Below, one piece after another: positions 47,654-56,099 of a DNA stretch of 64,000 bases (position 1 is the first letter of the stretch; every line of letters begins with the position of its first letter). Source of the stretch: Thalassobium sp. R2A62. Lineage in GTDB: Bacteria; Pseudomonadota; Alphaproteobacteria; Rhodobacterales; Rhodobacteraceae. The stretch covers positions 1,482,418 to 1,546,417 of the forward strand of contig NZ_GG697169.2 in NCBI RefSeq assembly GCF_000161835.1, in the 5' to 3' direction. The notes beneath the pieces were generated by a model. The model saw only the letters and a list, made by a program, of their open reading frames with translations, had not been told where the DNA came from and did no database searches. A program made the translations under genes and the position numbers.

Positions 47654-48868
47654 ATGGACCAAAAAACCCGCCGCCGTGCCTTTCTGTTTATTCTGATCAC
47701 GTTGTTTCTCGACGCGATGGGGATTGCGCTGATCATCCCTGTGATGCCTGACCTTATTCAATCGGTGAACGGTGGCACGCTGGGCAATGCGGCGATTTGG
47801 GGTGGCATATTCACAACCAGCTTTGCGGTGATGCAATTCCTGTTTGGCCCAACCATTGGTGCATTGTCTGATCGGTTTGGCAGACGCCCCGTGTTGCTAT
47901 TGTCACTGGCTGTGATGGCGCTGAACTACGCTGTTCTCTCGACGGCGCAGACCATTTGGCTGCTGCTCATCATCCAATTCGTCAACGGCATCGCCTCTGC
48001 GACCCAAGCGACGGCCACTGCCTTTATCGCCGACATCTCCAAGCCTGAGGAAAAGAGCCAGAACTTTGGCCTCGTCGGTGCGGCCTTTGGTGTAGGCTTT
48101 GTCCTTGGGCCCGTGATTGGCGGACTGCTGGGCGACGTTAGTCCCCGCGCGCCGTTCATTGCGGCGGGCCTGCTTGCCACTGCAAACTTGATCCTTGGGA
48201 CATTGATCCTGCCCGAAACTGTGACTGACGCCATCCGCCGACCCTTCGAGGCGCGACGTGCCAACCCGTTTGGCGCGTTCAAGGCGATCTCGAAACTGCC
48301 CGACCTGACACGCCTTTTGACCATCGTTGTGCTGTATGAATTTGCCTTTATCGCCTACCCCGCGATATGGGCCTATTTCACCCGCGCGCGGTTTGACTGG
48401 GACGCGGGATTGGTTGGCCTGTCGCTTGGTGCCTTCGGGATCGCGATGGCCATTATGCAAGGCTTCGTTATCCGTTGGATTATCCCGAAAATGGGTGAGG
48501 CGGGCGCGTTGGTCTTTGCATTTTCGTTCAACCTCATGGTCTTTACGATGCTTGCGTTTTTGACCAATGGCACGCTTGCGCTGATCCTGACGCCGCTGTC
48601 CGCCGTGGGTGCGATCGTGACGCCGACGCTGCAGGGCATGATGTCCAAACGCGTGCCAGACAACCAGCAAGGCGAACTGCAGGGGCTGATTGCCTCAGCG
48701 CGCTCGATCGCGTTGATCTTTTCACCGCTTGTGATGACCCAAGTGTTCTGGCTGTTCACCTCACCAGGCATGCCGTTCTTGCCGGGCGCACCGTTCCTTT
48801 TGTCTGCGACCATCATGGTGGCATGTCTCTTGGTTTTTACAGGTCGGCGTCGTCACACGGCGACATGA
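47654..48868 (+). CDS. MFS multidrug/tetracycline efflux-type transporter
   Basis: A 404-residue 12-helix transporter of the DHA1 group, most like TetA/Bcr-type proteins. Helix 1 carries LFLDAMGIALIIPVMPDLI and motif A is GALSDRFGRRPVLL; motif C-like GFVLGPVIGGLLGD is in helix 5. ATG 47654 is taken rather than TTG 47651. The substrate cannot be told; a role in drug or metabolite export is likely. It follows the overlapping operon by about 40 bases. Confidence 0.88.
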   Translation: MDQKTRRRAFLFILITLFLDAMGIALIIPVMPDLIQSVNGGTLGNAAIWGGIFTTSFAVMQFLFGPTIGALSDRFGRRPVLLLSLAVMALNYAVLSTAQTIWLLLIIQFVNGIASATQATATAFIADISKPEEKSQNFGLVGAAFGVGFVLGPVIGGLLGDVSPRAPFIAAGLLATANLILGTLILPETVTDAIRRPFEARRANPFGAFKAISKLPDLTRLLTIVVLYEFAFIAYPAIWAYFTRARFDWDAGLVGLSLGAFGIAMAIMQGFVIRWIIPKMGEAGALVFAFSFNLMVFTMLAFLTNGTLALILTPLSAVGAIVTPTLQGMMSKRVPDNQQGELQGLIASARSIALIFSPLVMTQVFWLFTSPGMPFLPGAPFLLSATIMVACLLVFTGRRRHTAT

Positions 48869-48971
48869 CGCAAAGATAGGTCGTCACGCGACGTCCAGAT
48901 GACGCAAAACCGCTTGCCAGTCTGACACCTCCGCCGCAGGGTTGATTCAACAAGAGATTGGAGAGACCACA

Positions 48972-50057
48972 ATGCCCGCTATCCAAGCCGCCGTATGCCA
49001 TGATTTTGGCGCAGACCTATCTGTCGAAACTGTTGAGCTGCGCGCGCCTATGGGGGCCGAAGTTGAGGTCACGCTCAAAGCCTGCGCCATTTGTCATTCC
49101 GATATCACATATGCCTCTGGCGCGTGGGGCGGCTCGTTGCCAGCCGTCTATGGGCACGAAGCCGCGGGCCACGTGACAGCTGTTGGCGATCATGTATCCG
49201 GCCTCAATATCGGCGACCCAGTGGTCGTGACGTTGATCCGCTCGTGTGGTGCATGCCCGACCTGTTCATCTGGCGCACCCGTCGCATGCGAAACACCCTA
49301 TGATGGTGACCACGGCCCGCTGTCGATGCCGGATGGCACTAAACTGCACCAAGCAATGGCCAGCGGCGCATTCGCAGAAAAGGTGGTCGTCTTGCAATCC
49401 CAAGTCGTCCGTATCCCCGAATCCATGCCGATGGAGTCTGCGTCCCTGCTCGCGTGTGGTGTAATTACCGGCGTTGGTGCTGTGGTCAACGCGGCCCAAC
49501 TGCGCGCAGGCCAAGATGTCGTTGTGATTGGCGCAGGTGGTGTGGGTCTTAACGCGATCCAAGGCGCCCGGATCGCAGGCGCTCGCCGGATCGTCGCCGT
49601 TGATATGAGCGAAGAGAAATTGGCCATCGCCCGCGAATTTGGCGCAACCGATGGTGTTCTCGCCACTGCGGACAAACCGTGGCAAGCCGCCAAGGACGCG
49701 ATGGGCCGCGGTGCCGATGCCGTTCTGGTCACTGTTGGCACGATCCCAGCTTATGACAGCGCGCCCAAATATCTCGCGACGGGCGGCCGTGTGATCATGG
49801 TGGGCATGCCCCATTCCGGTGACATGTCGACCTACGAACCGGTGATGCTGGCCGCGACAGGTCAGGGCATGGTCGGCAGCAAAATGGGTGATGTCGTCAT
49901 CCAACGTGACATCCCGTGGATGGTTGACCTCTATGAACAAGGTCGCCTGAAGCTCGACGAGCTTGTCTCGGGTCGCTGGTCGCTCGACCAGATCAACGAC
50001 GCCATCGCCGACACAAAAACCGGCAGTGCCAAGCGCAACGTCATCCTGTTCGATTGA
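48972..50057 (+). CDS. Zinc-dependent alcohol dehydrogenase (MDR family)
   Basis: A 361-residue medium-chain dehydrogenase. Catalytic zinc ligands are in AICHSDITY and YGHEAAGHV; the structural zinc Cys set is in SCGACPTCSSGAPVAC. The NAD-binding Rossmann motif is IGAGGVGLNAIQGA. It resembles the class III group but substrate is open. GGAGAG precedes ATG 48972. The next gene starts at its stop codon. Confidence 0.93.
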   Translation: MPAIQAAVCHDFGADLSVETVELRAPMGAEVEVTLKACAICHSDITYASGAWGGSLPAVYGHEAAGHVTAVGDHVSGLNIGDPVVVTLIRSCGACPTCSSGAPVACETPYDGDHGPLSMPDGTKLHQAMASGAFAEKVVVLQSQVVRIPESMPMESASLLACGVITGVGAVVNAAQLRAGQDVVVIGAGGVGLNAIQGARIAGARRIVAVDMSEEKLAIAREFGATDGVLATADKPWQAAKDAMGRGADAVLVTVGTIPAYDSAPKYLATGGRVIMVGMPHSGDMSTYEPVMLAATGQGMVGSKMGDVVIQRDIPWMVDLYEQGRLKLDELVSGRWSLDQINDAIADTKTGSAKRNVILFD

Positions 50058-50074
50058 TCCAAAAGAGGCCCAGT

Positions 50075-51307
50075 TTGAAGCTTCAAGACCTCGAAATTTT
50101 TGTCGTAGCGCCCCCTGCCCCCGGTTGGGGTGGCCGCTATTGGATCATCCCGAAACTCACAACGGACACTGGCATTGTTGGCTACGGTGAATGTTATGCC
50201 AGCAGCGTCGGCCCCGAGGCCATGCGCGCGGTGATCGAAGATGTCTTTGCCCGCCACATGCAAGGTGAGAACCCCGAAAACATCGAACTGATGTTTCGAC
50301 GGGTCTATTCGTCCGGCTTTACCCAACGACCTGATTTGACCGTCATGGGCGCGTTCTCTGGATTGGAAATCGCCTGTTGGGATATCTTGGGTAAGGACCG
50401 TGATCGCCCCGTTCATGCGCTGATCGGCGGCAAGATGAACGACCGTATCCGTGCCTACACTTATCTCTATCCACTCCCTCACCACGACATTGCTGCCTTT
50501 TGGACGGTCCCCGAAATGCAGGCCGAGAGCGCAGCGGCACGTGTTGCCGAAGGATACACCGCCATGAAATTCGATCCCGCTGGCCCCTACACCATGCGCG
50601 GCGGTCACATGCCTGCGATGACCGACATTGATCTGTCGGTGCGCATGTGTGCTGCGATCCGCGACGCCGTCGGCACCCGCGCGGATTTGCTCTTTGGCAC
50701 GCATGGCCAATTCACAACTGCAGGCGCCATTCGTCTGGGCCAAGCTCTCGAGCCTTATTCGCCATTGTGGTTCGAAGAACCGATCCCACCGGACAACATC
50801 CATGAAATGGCCAAGGTCGCCGCAGCCACAGGTATTCCCGTGGCCACGGGCGAGCGGCTGACAACCAAGGCTGAATTTGCACCTGTCTTGCGCTCGGGCG
50901 CGGCCACCATCCTGCAACCCGCACTGGGGCGCTCAGGCGGTATTTGGGAAACCAAAAAGATCGCAATTCTCGCCGAGGCGTATAATGCACAGATGGCACC
51001 GCATCTCTATGCAGGACCGGTAGAATGGGCCGCTAACATCCACCTCGCCGCATCTATCCCCAATATCCTGATGGCCGAAACCATCGAAACCCCATTCCAT
51101 GATGCATTGATTAAATCCTCCATCACAGTCGAGGCGGGCTATATCACGCCCCCCACCGCACCGGGCTTGGGGATCGACTTTGACGAGGATCTCGCGCGCG
51201 CCAATCCGTACACGGGGCCTGGCCTGCATTTGGAAATGCGAGACGAGCCTTGCGACTATACCAACGGCAACGCATTCGAAGGTGGCGCCCCCTCTTCTGA
51301 CTTCTAG
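50075..51307 (+). CDS. Enolase-superfamily enzyme (mandelate racemase/muconate lactonizing type)
   Basis: A protein of about 410 residues. The base Lys lies in AMKFDPAGPY, metal-ligand strands in ADLLFGTHGQF, LWFEEPIPPDN and ATGERLTTK, and a His in MAPHLYAGP. The DPAGPY and GTHGQF elements recall cycloisomerase/sugar-acid dehydratase branches (for example anhydrogalactonate cycloisomerase), but that is a guess. TTG 50075 has AGAGG at good distance; an alternative TTG at 50054 overlaps the dehydrogenase stop. With that dehydrogenase it could act on a sugar-derived acid. Confidence 0.88.
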   Translation: MKLQDLEIFVVAPPAPGWGGRYWIIPKLTTDTGIVGYGECYASSVGPEAMRAVIEDVFARHMQGENPENIELMFRRVYSSGFTQRPDLTVMGAFSGLEIACWDILGKDRDRPVHALIGGKMNDRIRAYTYLYPLPHHDIAAFWTVPEMQAESAAARVAEGYTAMKFDPAGPYTMRGGHMPAMTDIDLSVRMCAAIRDAVGTRADLLFGTHGQFTTAGAIRLGQALEPYSPLWFEEPIPPDNIHEMAKVAAATGIPVATGERLTTKAEFAPVLRSGAATILQPALGRSGGIWETKKIAILAEAYNAQMAPHLYAGPVEWAANIHLAASIPNILMAETIETPFHDALIKSSITVEAGYITPPTAPGLGIDFDEDLARANPYTGPGLHLEMRDEPCDYTNGNAFEGGAPSSDF

Positions 51308-51338
51308 GGGTTTTCATCTGCCGCTCACCCGCCTACCT

Positions 51339-51351
51339 TGAACGTAGTTCA
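51339..51351. promoter_or_regulatory. TetR operator TGAACGTAGTTCA upstream of the tetR gene
   Basis: TGAAC-GTA-GTTCA is a perfect palindrome with a 3-base centre, 14 bases before the tetR ATG. It matches the two sites in front of the PspA gene, so the regulator very likely controls itself. Confidence 0.75.
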
Positions 51352-51364
51352 CGAAAGGCATCCC

Positions 51365-51949
51365 ATGAGCACCAAGACCGACAAACGCCGCGCCGATTTG
51401 CGTGCATCCCTGATCGACATCGCCGAGACGCACATCATCGCGGGTGGGCTAGGATCGCTCAAGGCGCGCGCATTGGCGACAGAAGCTGGCTGTGCAGTGG
51501 GTGCGATCTACAATGTTGTTGGCGACTTGCACGATCTGAAACTGATGGTGAATGCCCGTACCTTTAAACGGATGGGCGCCAAGATTGCCGCCAACACACA
51601 CGGGGATACCCCAACCGAACGGTTGATCTCTATGTCGCATGCCTATCTCGACTTTGCTGACACCAATCAGAATGCATGGCGCGCGCTGTTTGATCTCGAC
51701 CGTCCCGAGGGCGCGACCGCCCCTAACTGGTATCTGACTGAGATGGGCCAGCTCTTTGCGATCATCGACGGGCCGATCAAGGCTGTCTTTACTGAAATGA
51801 CGGCTGACGACCATGCGCTGATGACCCGCGCGTTGTTTTCATCCGTCCATGGCATCGTCACCCTAGGCCTTGATCCAGCAAGCGCTGGAGTACCCCTGCC
51901 CCAACTGCGCCGCATGATTGCGCTGGTTCTGACGGCAATCACTCACTGA
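51365..51949 (+). CDS. TetR-family transcriptional regulator
   Basis: A 194-residue TetR protein. The N-terminal HTH reads LIDIAETHIIAGGLGSLKARALATEAGCAVGAIYNVVGD, with the recognition helix GAIYNVVG, then a C-terminal ligand/dimer domain with hydrophobic helices. Start at ATG 51365 (MSTKTDKR) after GAAAGG. It is followed on the same strand by a pspA-like gene that carries two more copies of the same palindrome. A role as repressor of the envelope-stress genes next door is inferred. Confidence 0.9.
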   Translation: MSTKTDKRRADLRASLIDIAETHIIAGGLGSLKARALATEAGCAVGAIYNVVGDLHDLKLMVNARTFKRMGAKIAANTHGDTPTERLISMSHAYLDFADTNQNAWRALFDLDRPEGATAPNWYLTEMGQLFAIIDGPIKAVFTEMTADDHALMTRALFSSVHGIVTLGLDPASAGVPLPQLRRMIALVLTAITH

Positions 51950-51967
51950 CCGGAAACAAAGAATTTT

Positions 51968-51980
51968 TGAACGTTGTTCA
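51968..51980. promoter_or_regulatory. TetR operator TGAACGTTGTTCA upstream of pspA (distal)
   Basis: TGAAC-GTT-GTTCA is the same palindrome as at 51339. An extra half-site TGAAC occurs at 51990. It lies about 75 bases before the PspA start. Confidence 0.75.
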
Positions 51981-52024
51981 TATTTTTCTTGAACTTCGAT
52001 AGACCTCCTCCCATTTGTCATTCA

Positions 52025-52037
52025 TGAACAGTGTTCA
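52025..52037. promoter_or_regulatory. TetR operator TGAACAGTGTTCA upstream of pspA (proximal)
   Basis: TGAAC-AGT-GTTCA is a third copy, 17 bases before the PspA start and 45 bases after the distal site. This spacing would allow two dimers to bind and block initiation. Confidence 0.75.
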
Positions 52038-52053
52038 CAAAATGGAGACGGCA

Positions 52054-52734
52054 ATGTTTGGAACGTTTAAAACTCGGATCACCGGCGCCAATGCCCGCGC
52101 AGAAGAGCAGGTCCGTGACGTCTATGCGATCGAATTGATTGACCAGAAAATCCGCGAGGCCGAAGGGTCTGTTAAGTCCGCCAAGGCAACGCTCGCCTCG
52201 CTTATTCAGCGTCAGCGCAGCGAAGAGCGCCAAAAAGGTGCGCTTGAGGCACGGATCGCCGACATGACGATCCGCGCAACCGAGGCCCTGGACGCAGATC
52301 GCGAAGATCTGGCCGCAGAAGCAGCAAGCGCCATCGCACAAATGGAAAACGAGCTGAAAATTCGCAATGAGACGGTTGACCGTCTGGACCAAAAGGTGAT
52401 CCTACTGCGGTCCTCACTCGAGGCGGATACACGCCGGATTATCGACCTCAAACAAGGCGCAATCCAAGCCTGCGCCGTGCGCCGCGAACAACAAATGCAG
52501 AAGCGAATCAATTCGACCATCGGCATCACGTCTAGTGTCGAAGAAGCCGAAGACCTGAGCGCCAGTGTCTTGGGCCGTGATGACCCGTTTGAACAGTCAC
52601 AGATCCTAGACGAGATCGACAATGATCTGGGGCGTGGATCGGTTGCAGACCGTATGGCCGCCAGCGGCTTTGGCCCCTCAACCCGCACCACCGCCGATGA
52701 TGTTCTCGCCCGTCTCAAGTCCAAGAAAAAGTAA
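52054..52734 (+). CDS. PspA/IM30-family envelope stress protein
   Basis: A 226-residue, almost entirely helical coiled-coil protein of the PspA/IM30 (ESCRT-III-like) family, which coats and repairs damaged inner membrane. It opens with an amphipathic helix (MFGTFKTRITGANARAEE), followed by long heptad stretches (about residues 25-150) and a C-terminal tail with ADDVLARLKSKKK. ATG 52054 has GGAG eight bases upstream; the frame from 52015 includes the operator and is not used. Neighbours are a TetR regulator and a YiaA-like membrane protein, and no pspF/pspBC is seen. Confidence 0.88.
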   Translation: MFGTFKTRITGANARAEEQVRDVYAIELIDQKIREAEGSVKSAKATLASLIQRQRSEERQKGALEARIADMTIRATEALDADREDLAAEAASAIAQMENELKIRNETVDRLDQKVILLRSSLEADTRRIIDLKQGAIQACAVRREQQMQKRINSTIGITSSVEEAEDLSASVLGRDDPFEQSQILDEIDNDLGRGSVADRMAASGFGPSTRTTADDVLARLKSKKK

Positions 52735-52776
52735 CCCCGCACCACACCTAACCCGCACACACCAAAGGATAATACA

Positions 52777-53061
52777 ATGCTGAATCCAACCAAGAACGAC
52801 AACACAGTCATCATGCTCTTTAACCTTGCAGGCGTTGTGATCGCCCTCGCGATGCTGGCGCTGAGCCTCTACATGTCGCCCGACGTGCCGCTGTCGACCA
52901 AAGGCTACTGGGCCATCGGCATTCTGATGCTCTGCACCGGTCTGGTGAACTTTGTGAAATACCGCTTTGACGAGCGTTTGGGCGAAGACCGCATCATGCG
53001 GCTTGAAGAGGCCAAAAACGAACGGCTTCTCGAGGATTACGTAAGCAACAAAGCCGCCTAA
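52777..53061 (+). CDS. YiaA/YiaB-family two-helix inner-membrane protein
   Basis: A 94-residue protein with two transmembrane helices (about residues 12-33 and 43-60) and an acidic helical tail (RLGEDRIMRLEEAKNERLLEDYV). KGYWAIGILMLCTGLVNFVKYRFDER matches the YiaA/YiaB family, function unknown. It follows the PspA gene by 42 bases with AAAGGA upstream and is likely in the same operon. It may be a membrane partner for PspA. Confidence 0.85.
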   Translation: MLNPTKNDNTVIMLFNLAGVVIALAMLALSLYMSPDVPLSTKGYWAIGILMLCTGLVNFVKYRFDERLGEDRIMRLEEAKNERLLEDYVSNKAA

Positions 53062-53080
53062 ATCACATGATCCAGAACAA

Positions 53081-53108
53081 GGGCCTCGCGTTGCCAAACG
53101 CGGGGCCT
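53081..53108. terminator. Hairpin terminator between yiaA-like and glycosylase genes
   Basis: GGGCCTCGCGTT pairs with AACGCGGGGCCT (two wobble pairs) around four bases, followed by GTTTG. It lies between convergent genes. Confidence 0.7.
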
Positions 53109-53118
53109 GTTTGCGTCT

Positions 53119-53787
53119 CTAGACACTCATCGCGACAACACGGCTGATTTCGATCAACGACCGTCCCGACTGGTCGGCCCATGTGTTAAAGGCCTCTTGG
53201 GTCTGCGCGAGCGCCCGTTTCGAGGTGGGTTGGCCGTCCACAACGCCCTCGGCCACGAGCCGCGCCACGACATCGCGGCTCAGGATAAATCCATCACGCT
53301 TCGCAAATCGCATCGCGTATTGCCCCGTCATGCCGCCCAATCGCGTGCCGCGTTTCTTGAGCATCGCTAGCAACCCGACAAAATCATCGTTCGGCCATTG
53401 CGCAATCGCGGCGCCAACCGAACCACTCTCGGCCTGAAGTTCCAGCAGAAAGACAGCGTTTTCTTGGACAGCTCGAATTTTGGGCCCGTGGCGCACAATC
53501 GCGGTGTTTGTGATCAGCGCATCGAACATTTCGTCGTGCAGCATGGCCACCCGACCCAGATCAAAGCCAAAGAACGCCTCTTCGAACCCGTCCCACATGG
53601 CATCGACAACTTTCCAGTTAAAGCCCGCCTGAAAAACACAGTTGGTCAGCGTTGAAAGCCAGCGATCACCGGGTTTGAGGATCAACTCGTCCGGCGACAA
53701 CGGTCCGCCCCCGATCTTTTCCTCTAGTGCCTCTGCCCCGCCTTTGCGTTCGGCCGCAATGTCATAGATGGCGTCAAAGGACCGCAT
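53119..53787 (-). CDS. DNA-3-methyladenine glycosylase I family protein
   Basis: A 222-residue protein of the Tag-like HhH-GPD glycosylase group. Similar core: NWKVVDAMWDGFEEAFFGFDLGRVAM, LITNTAIVRHGPKIRAVQENA. It lacks the zinc-binding Cys/His ends of E. coli Tag. It would remove alkylated adenine from DNA. It follows a dehydrogenase gene by three bases on the same strand. Confidence 0.85.
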   Translation of the reverse strand: MRSFDAIYDIAAERKGGAEALEEKIGGGPLSPDELILKPGDRWLSTLTNCVFQAGFNWKVVDAMWDGFEEAFFGFDLGRVAMLHDEMFDALITNTAIVRHGPKIRAVQENAVFLLELQAESGSVGAAIAQWPNDDFVGLLAMLKKRGTRLGGMTGQYAMRFAKRDGFILSRDVVARLVAEGVVDGQPTSKRALAQTQEAFNTWADQSGRSLIEISRVVAMSV

Positions 53788-53790
53788 GGA

Positions 53791-54663
53791 TCAGTCCAAA
53801 GCCTGCAGTCGTTTCAACAACGACGAAGTATCCCAACGACCGCCGCCCAGCTTTTGCACATCTTTGTAGAATTGATCGACCAGTGCCGTAACCGGCAAGC
53901 TCGCACCATTTTCATCCGCTGTCGACAGACAGATATCCAAATCCTTGCGCATCCAATCGACGGCAAACCCGTGCTCCCACTGGTCATCCAGCATCGTCTC
54001 GTAGCGGTTCGCCATCTGCCAAGACCCTGCGGCCCCTTGGGAGATCACCTCGACCACAGTGCGCCCGTCCAATCCCGCCTTTTGCGCAAAATGCAGCGCC
54101 TCTGACAATCCTTGGACCAGTCCGGCAATGGCGATCTGGTTGCACATCTTGGTCATCTGGCCTGCGCCGCTCTCACCGATCCGGCGGACCAGCTTGGCAT
54201 AGACGTCGATCACCGGCTCGGCCCGATCATAGTCTGCCGCATCACCACCACACATCACCGACAACTGGGCGTTCTCGGCCCCCGCCTGACCACCCGAAAT
54301 TGGCGCGTCTACAAAACCCAGACCAGCGGCCTTGGCTGCAGCATACATGTCGGACGTAACGGCCGCCGATACCGTGGTGTGATCCACAAACAAGGCGCCC
54401 TCTTCCATGCCGTCAAATGCACCGTCGTCGCCAACACAAACCATGCGTAGATCATCATCGTTGCCGACGCAGGCCATGACCATCTCGGCCCCTAGGGCAG
54501 CATCCCGTGGCGTGGCACCCATCGTGCCACCATGCTCGGCGACCCAAGCCTCGGCCTTGGCCGTCGTGCGGTTGTAGACACAGACCTCGTGGCCCGCGGC
54601 CTGCAAATGCCCCGCCATCGGGTATCCCATCACGCCCAATCCTAAAAAAGCCAATTTCGCCAT
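53791..54663 (-). CDS. NAD(P)-dependent beta-hydroxyacid dehydrogenase (3-hydroxyisobutyrate dehydrogenase family)
   Basis: A 290-residue beta-hydroxyacid dehydrogenase. The dinucleotide motif FLGLGVMGYPMAGHL is at residues 5-19, substrate loop FVDAPISGGQAGAENA follows, and the catalytic Lys is in GAGQMTKMCNQI. ATG 54663 is used. Likely substrates are 3-hydroxyisobutyrate, tartronate semialdehyde or a related compound. It is upstream of the glycosylase gene in a two-gene unit. Confidence 0.92.
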   Translation of the reverse strand: MAKLAFLGLGVMGYPMAGHLQAAGHEVCVYNRTTAKAEAWVAEHGGTMGATPRDAALGAEMVMACVGNDDDLRMVCVGDDGAFDGMEEGALFVDHTTVSAAVTSDMYAAAKAAGLGFVDAPISGGQAGAENAQLSVMCGGDAADYDRAEPVIDVYAKLVRRIGESGAGQMTKMCNQIAIAGLVQGLSEALHFAQKAGLDGRTVVEVISQGAAGSWQMANRYETMLDDQWEHGFAVDWMRKDLDICLSTADENGASLPVTALVDQFYKDVQKLGGGRWDTSSLLKRLQALD

Positions 54664-55231
54664 GATGGTCATCCTCTACGGTTATATCGATCGATCGCAG
54701 CCCATTGGGTCCGCATTTCGTGTTTAAATTACAACACCTTACAAGGCAACTCCACTATCTCATATTGGCATTAAAATCAATGGGTTAGAGATCCCTCTCC
54801 TGAAATTACCCTTGAACCATGCCCTAGCAGTCGACCGCGTGCCATCCTGCCACCAATCGCAAGAGCCACCTAACCAAGCGATCTAAATTTCGGGCTTTCG
54901 ATGGATCATGGACACAAATGGTTTTGATCACTAACGTTACTTCAATCCGGATGGATTAGTCATTAAGGCTCATAGTTTGAGCACCGTATTGTGAGGGCAC
55001 GTTTTGGCCGCTGGAAAACAAATTAGTTCATACCGATGAAGGCCGACGACGAAAGAGATTGAACGTGGCGGCAACAAGGATGGCTATATCCTTCATCGAC
55101 CCAAAACATTAAGTCTGTGATGACCGCTTTGGGGCGATCTCCAAATCGCCGACAAGCATAAAAAACGATGTGTCAAAAATTGAGAAGAGACTGGTCAGGT
55201 AGGCACCAGAAGTAACGAGTAAGGGAAACCA
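54664..55231. other. Gene-poor, AT-richer region downstream of tRNA-Arg
   Basis: About 570 bases with no supported gene. Base composition is lower in GC than the flanks. It lies at the 3' side of the tRNA-Arg gene, a common site of element insertion, but I find no integrase fragment and no copy of the tRNA 3' end. It probably holds the promoter for the hypothetical gene at 55232. Confidence 0.5.
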
Positions 55232-55543
55232 ATGAGTACATTGGGAACGATTGTAGCAACCGACACCCGCACAGGGTTGAAAGTGATATTTCATTTAATT
55301 CAGGAAGATGACGCAGTGGCATTTCGTCGCCCAGAGATCAAAAATTGGCACCACCGCTGCGACCCCGCAATCAAGATCATCCACGGCTTTTTCGAAGAAC
55401 TCGAAGCAATTGAAGACGGGAGGTTTTGTGAACTTGAGTTTTTCGAGATCTCACCGCACTACCACAACGATTGGGCAAGCGCGCGTTCATATAGACACCA
55501 GACCTTTGATCCCAAACAAATCACGGCCCGGCAAAGGCATTAG
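55232..55543 (+). CDS. Hypothetical 103-residue protein
   Basis: Not recognised. It is small, acidic and His-rich (NWHHRCDP, PHYHNDW) with a central helix-like stretch (IKIIHGFFEELEAIEDG). There is no signal peptide or membrane segment. AAGGG sits seven bases before the ATG, supporting translation. It lies alone between the gene-poor stretch and tRNA-Arg, so it may be transferred DNA. Confidence 0.6.
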   Translation: MSTLGTIVATDTRTGLKVIFHLIQEDDAVAFRRPEIKNWHHRCDPAIKIIHGFFEELEAIEDGRFCELEFFEISPHYHNDWASARSYRHQTFDPKQITARQRH

Positions 55544-55557
55544 TCCAAAATAAGAAA

Positions 55558-55634
55558 TGGCGATCCCGCGAGGACTCGAACCCCGAACCTGCTGATTAGA
55601 AGTCAGCTGCTCTATCCAGTTGAGCTACGGGACC
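55558..55634 (-). tRNA. tRNA-Arg (anticodon TCT)
   Basis: The minus strand folds as a cloverleaf: acceptor GGTCCCG with CGGGATC, D-arm with AGCTCAACTGGATAGAGC, anticodon arm CTGACTTCTAATCAG with TCT at the centre, T-arm GGGGTTCGAGTCC and an encoded CCA at 55560-55558. It decodes AGA/AGG. Confidence 0.95.
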
Positions 55635-55642
55635 GCTGGGTG

Positions 55643-55954
55643 TCAGTGGGTCCAGGCCCCACGACGGTTGGTCGCAAAATTTTCGGCATAGCCGTTTGCG
55701 CGGATATTGGCGCGGCGCGGCTTGGGCTCGGTCACAGCGGCATCAATGCCATTGTCCGCGGCATATTCAACAGCCGCCTCTTTGGTATCAAAGGTCATGC
55801 GCACTTGGCTCTGAGTGTCAGACGACGACGTCCAACCCATCAGCGGATCAATTTCGCGCGCGCTGTCACGCGTGAATTCCAGCACCCAAGATTTCGTCTT
55901 GGCCGTTCCCGACGACATGGCAGTTTTGGCAGGTCTGAAAATACGGGCTTTCAT
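55643..55954 (-). CDS. ETC complex I subunit, NDUFS4-like
   Basis: A 103-residue protein similar to the mitochondrial NDUFS4 (18 kDa) accessory subunit, which in alphaproteobacteria attaches to NADH dehydrogenase. Recognised by [16 protein letters not shown], the WVLEF stretch, [30 protein letters not shown] and the end with [11 protein letters not shown] 55954 is chosen; the frame to 56068 has no ribosome site. It is divergent from uvrB and lies just upstream of tRNA-Arg. Confidence 0.92.
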   Translation of the reverse strand: MKARIFRPAKTAMSSGTAKTKSWVLEFTRDSAREIDPLMGWTSSSDTQSQVRMTFDTKEAAVEYAADNGIDAAVTEPKPRRANIRANGYAENFATNRRGAWTH

Positions 55955-56099
55955 ATCGGTGATCCTATGCTCAGCGTTCGCGGTGTTATCGGAAAAAACG
56001 ACCCCCACCGCAAGAGGTATGGCCGCAATAGAGCCGAACGGGGTTGAAAGAGAACAAAAACAGATCAAATGTAGCGCTTCCCTGTTTAGGAATCACCAA

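Noticed and set aside
54700-55230. Insertion-sequence remnant next to tRNA-Arg
   Set aside because: No transposase fragment, terminal inverted repeats or target duplication could be recognised.
56030-56060. Possible LexA (SOS) box before uvrB, GAAC...GAAC
   Set aside because: The two GAAC elements are 12 bases apart, not the 7 of the alphaproteobacterial GTTC-N7-GTTC site.
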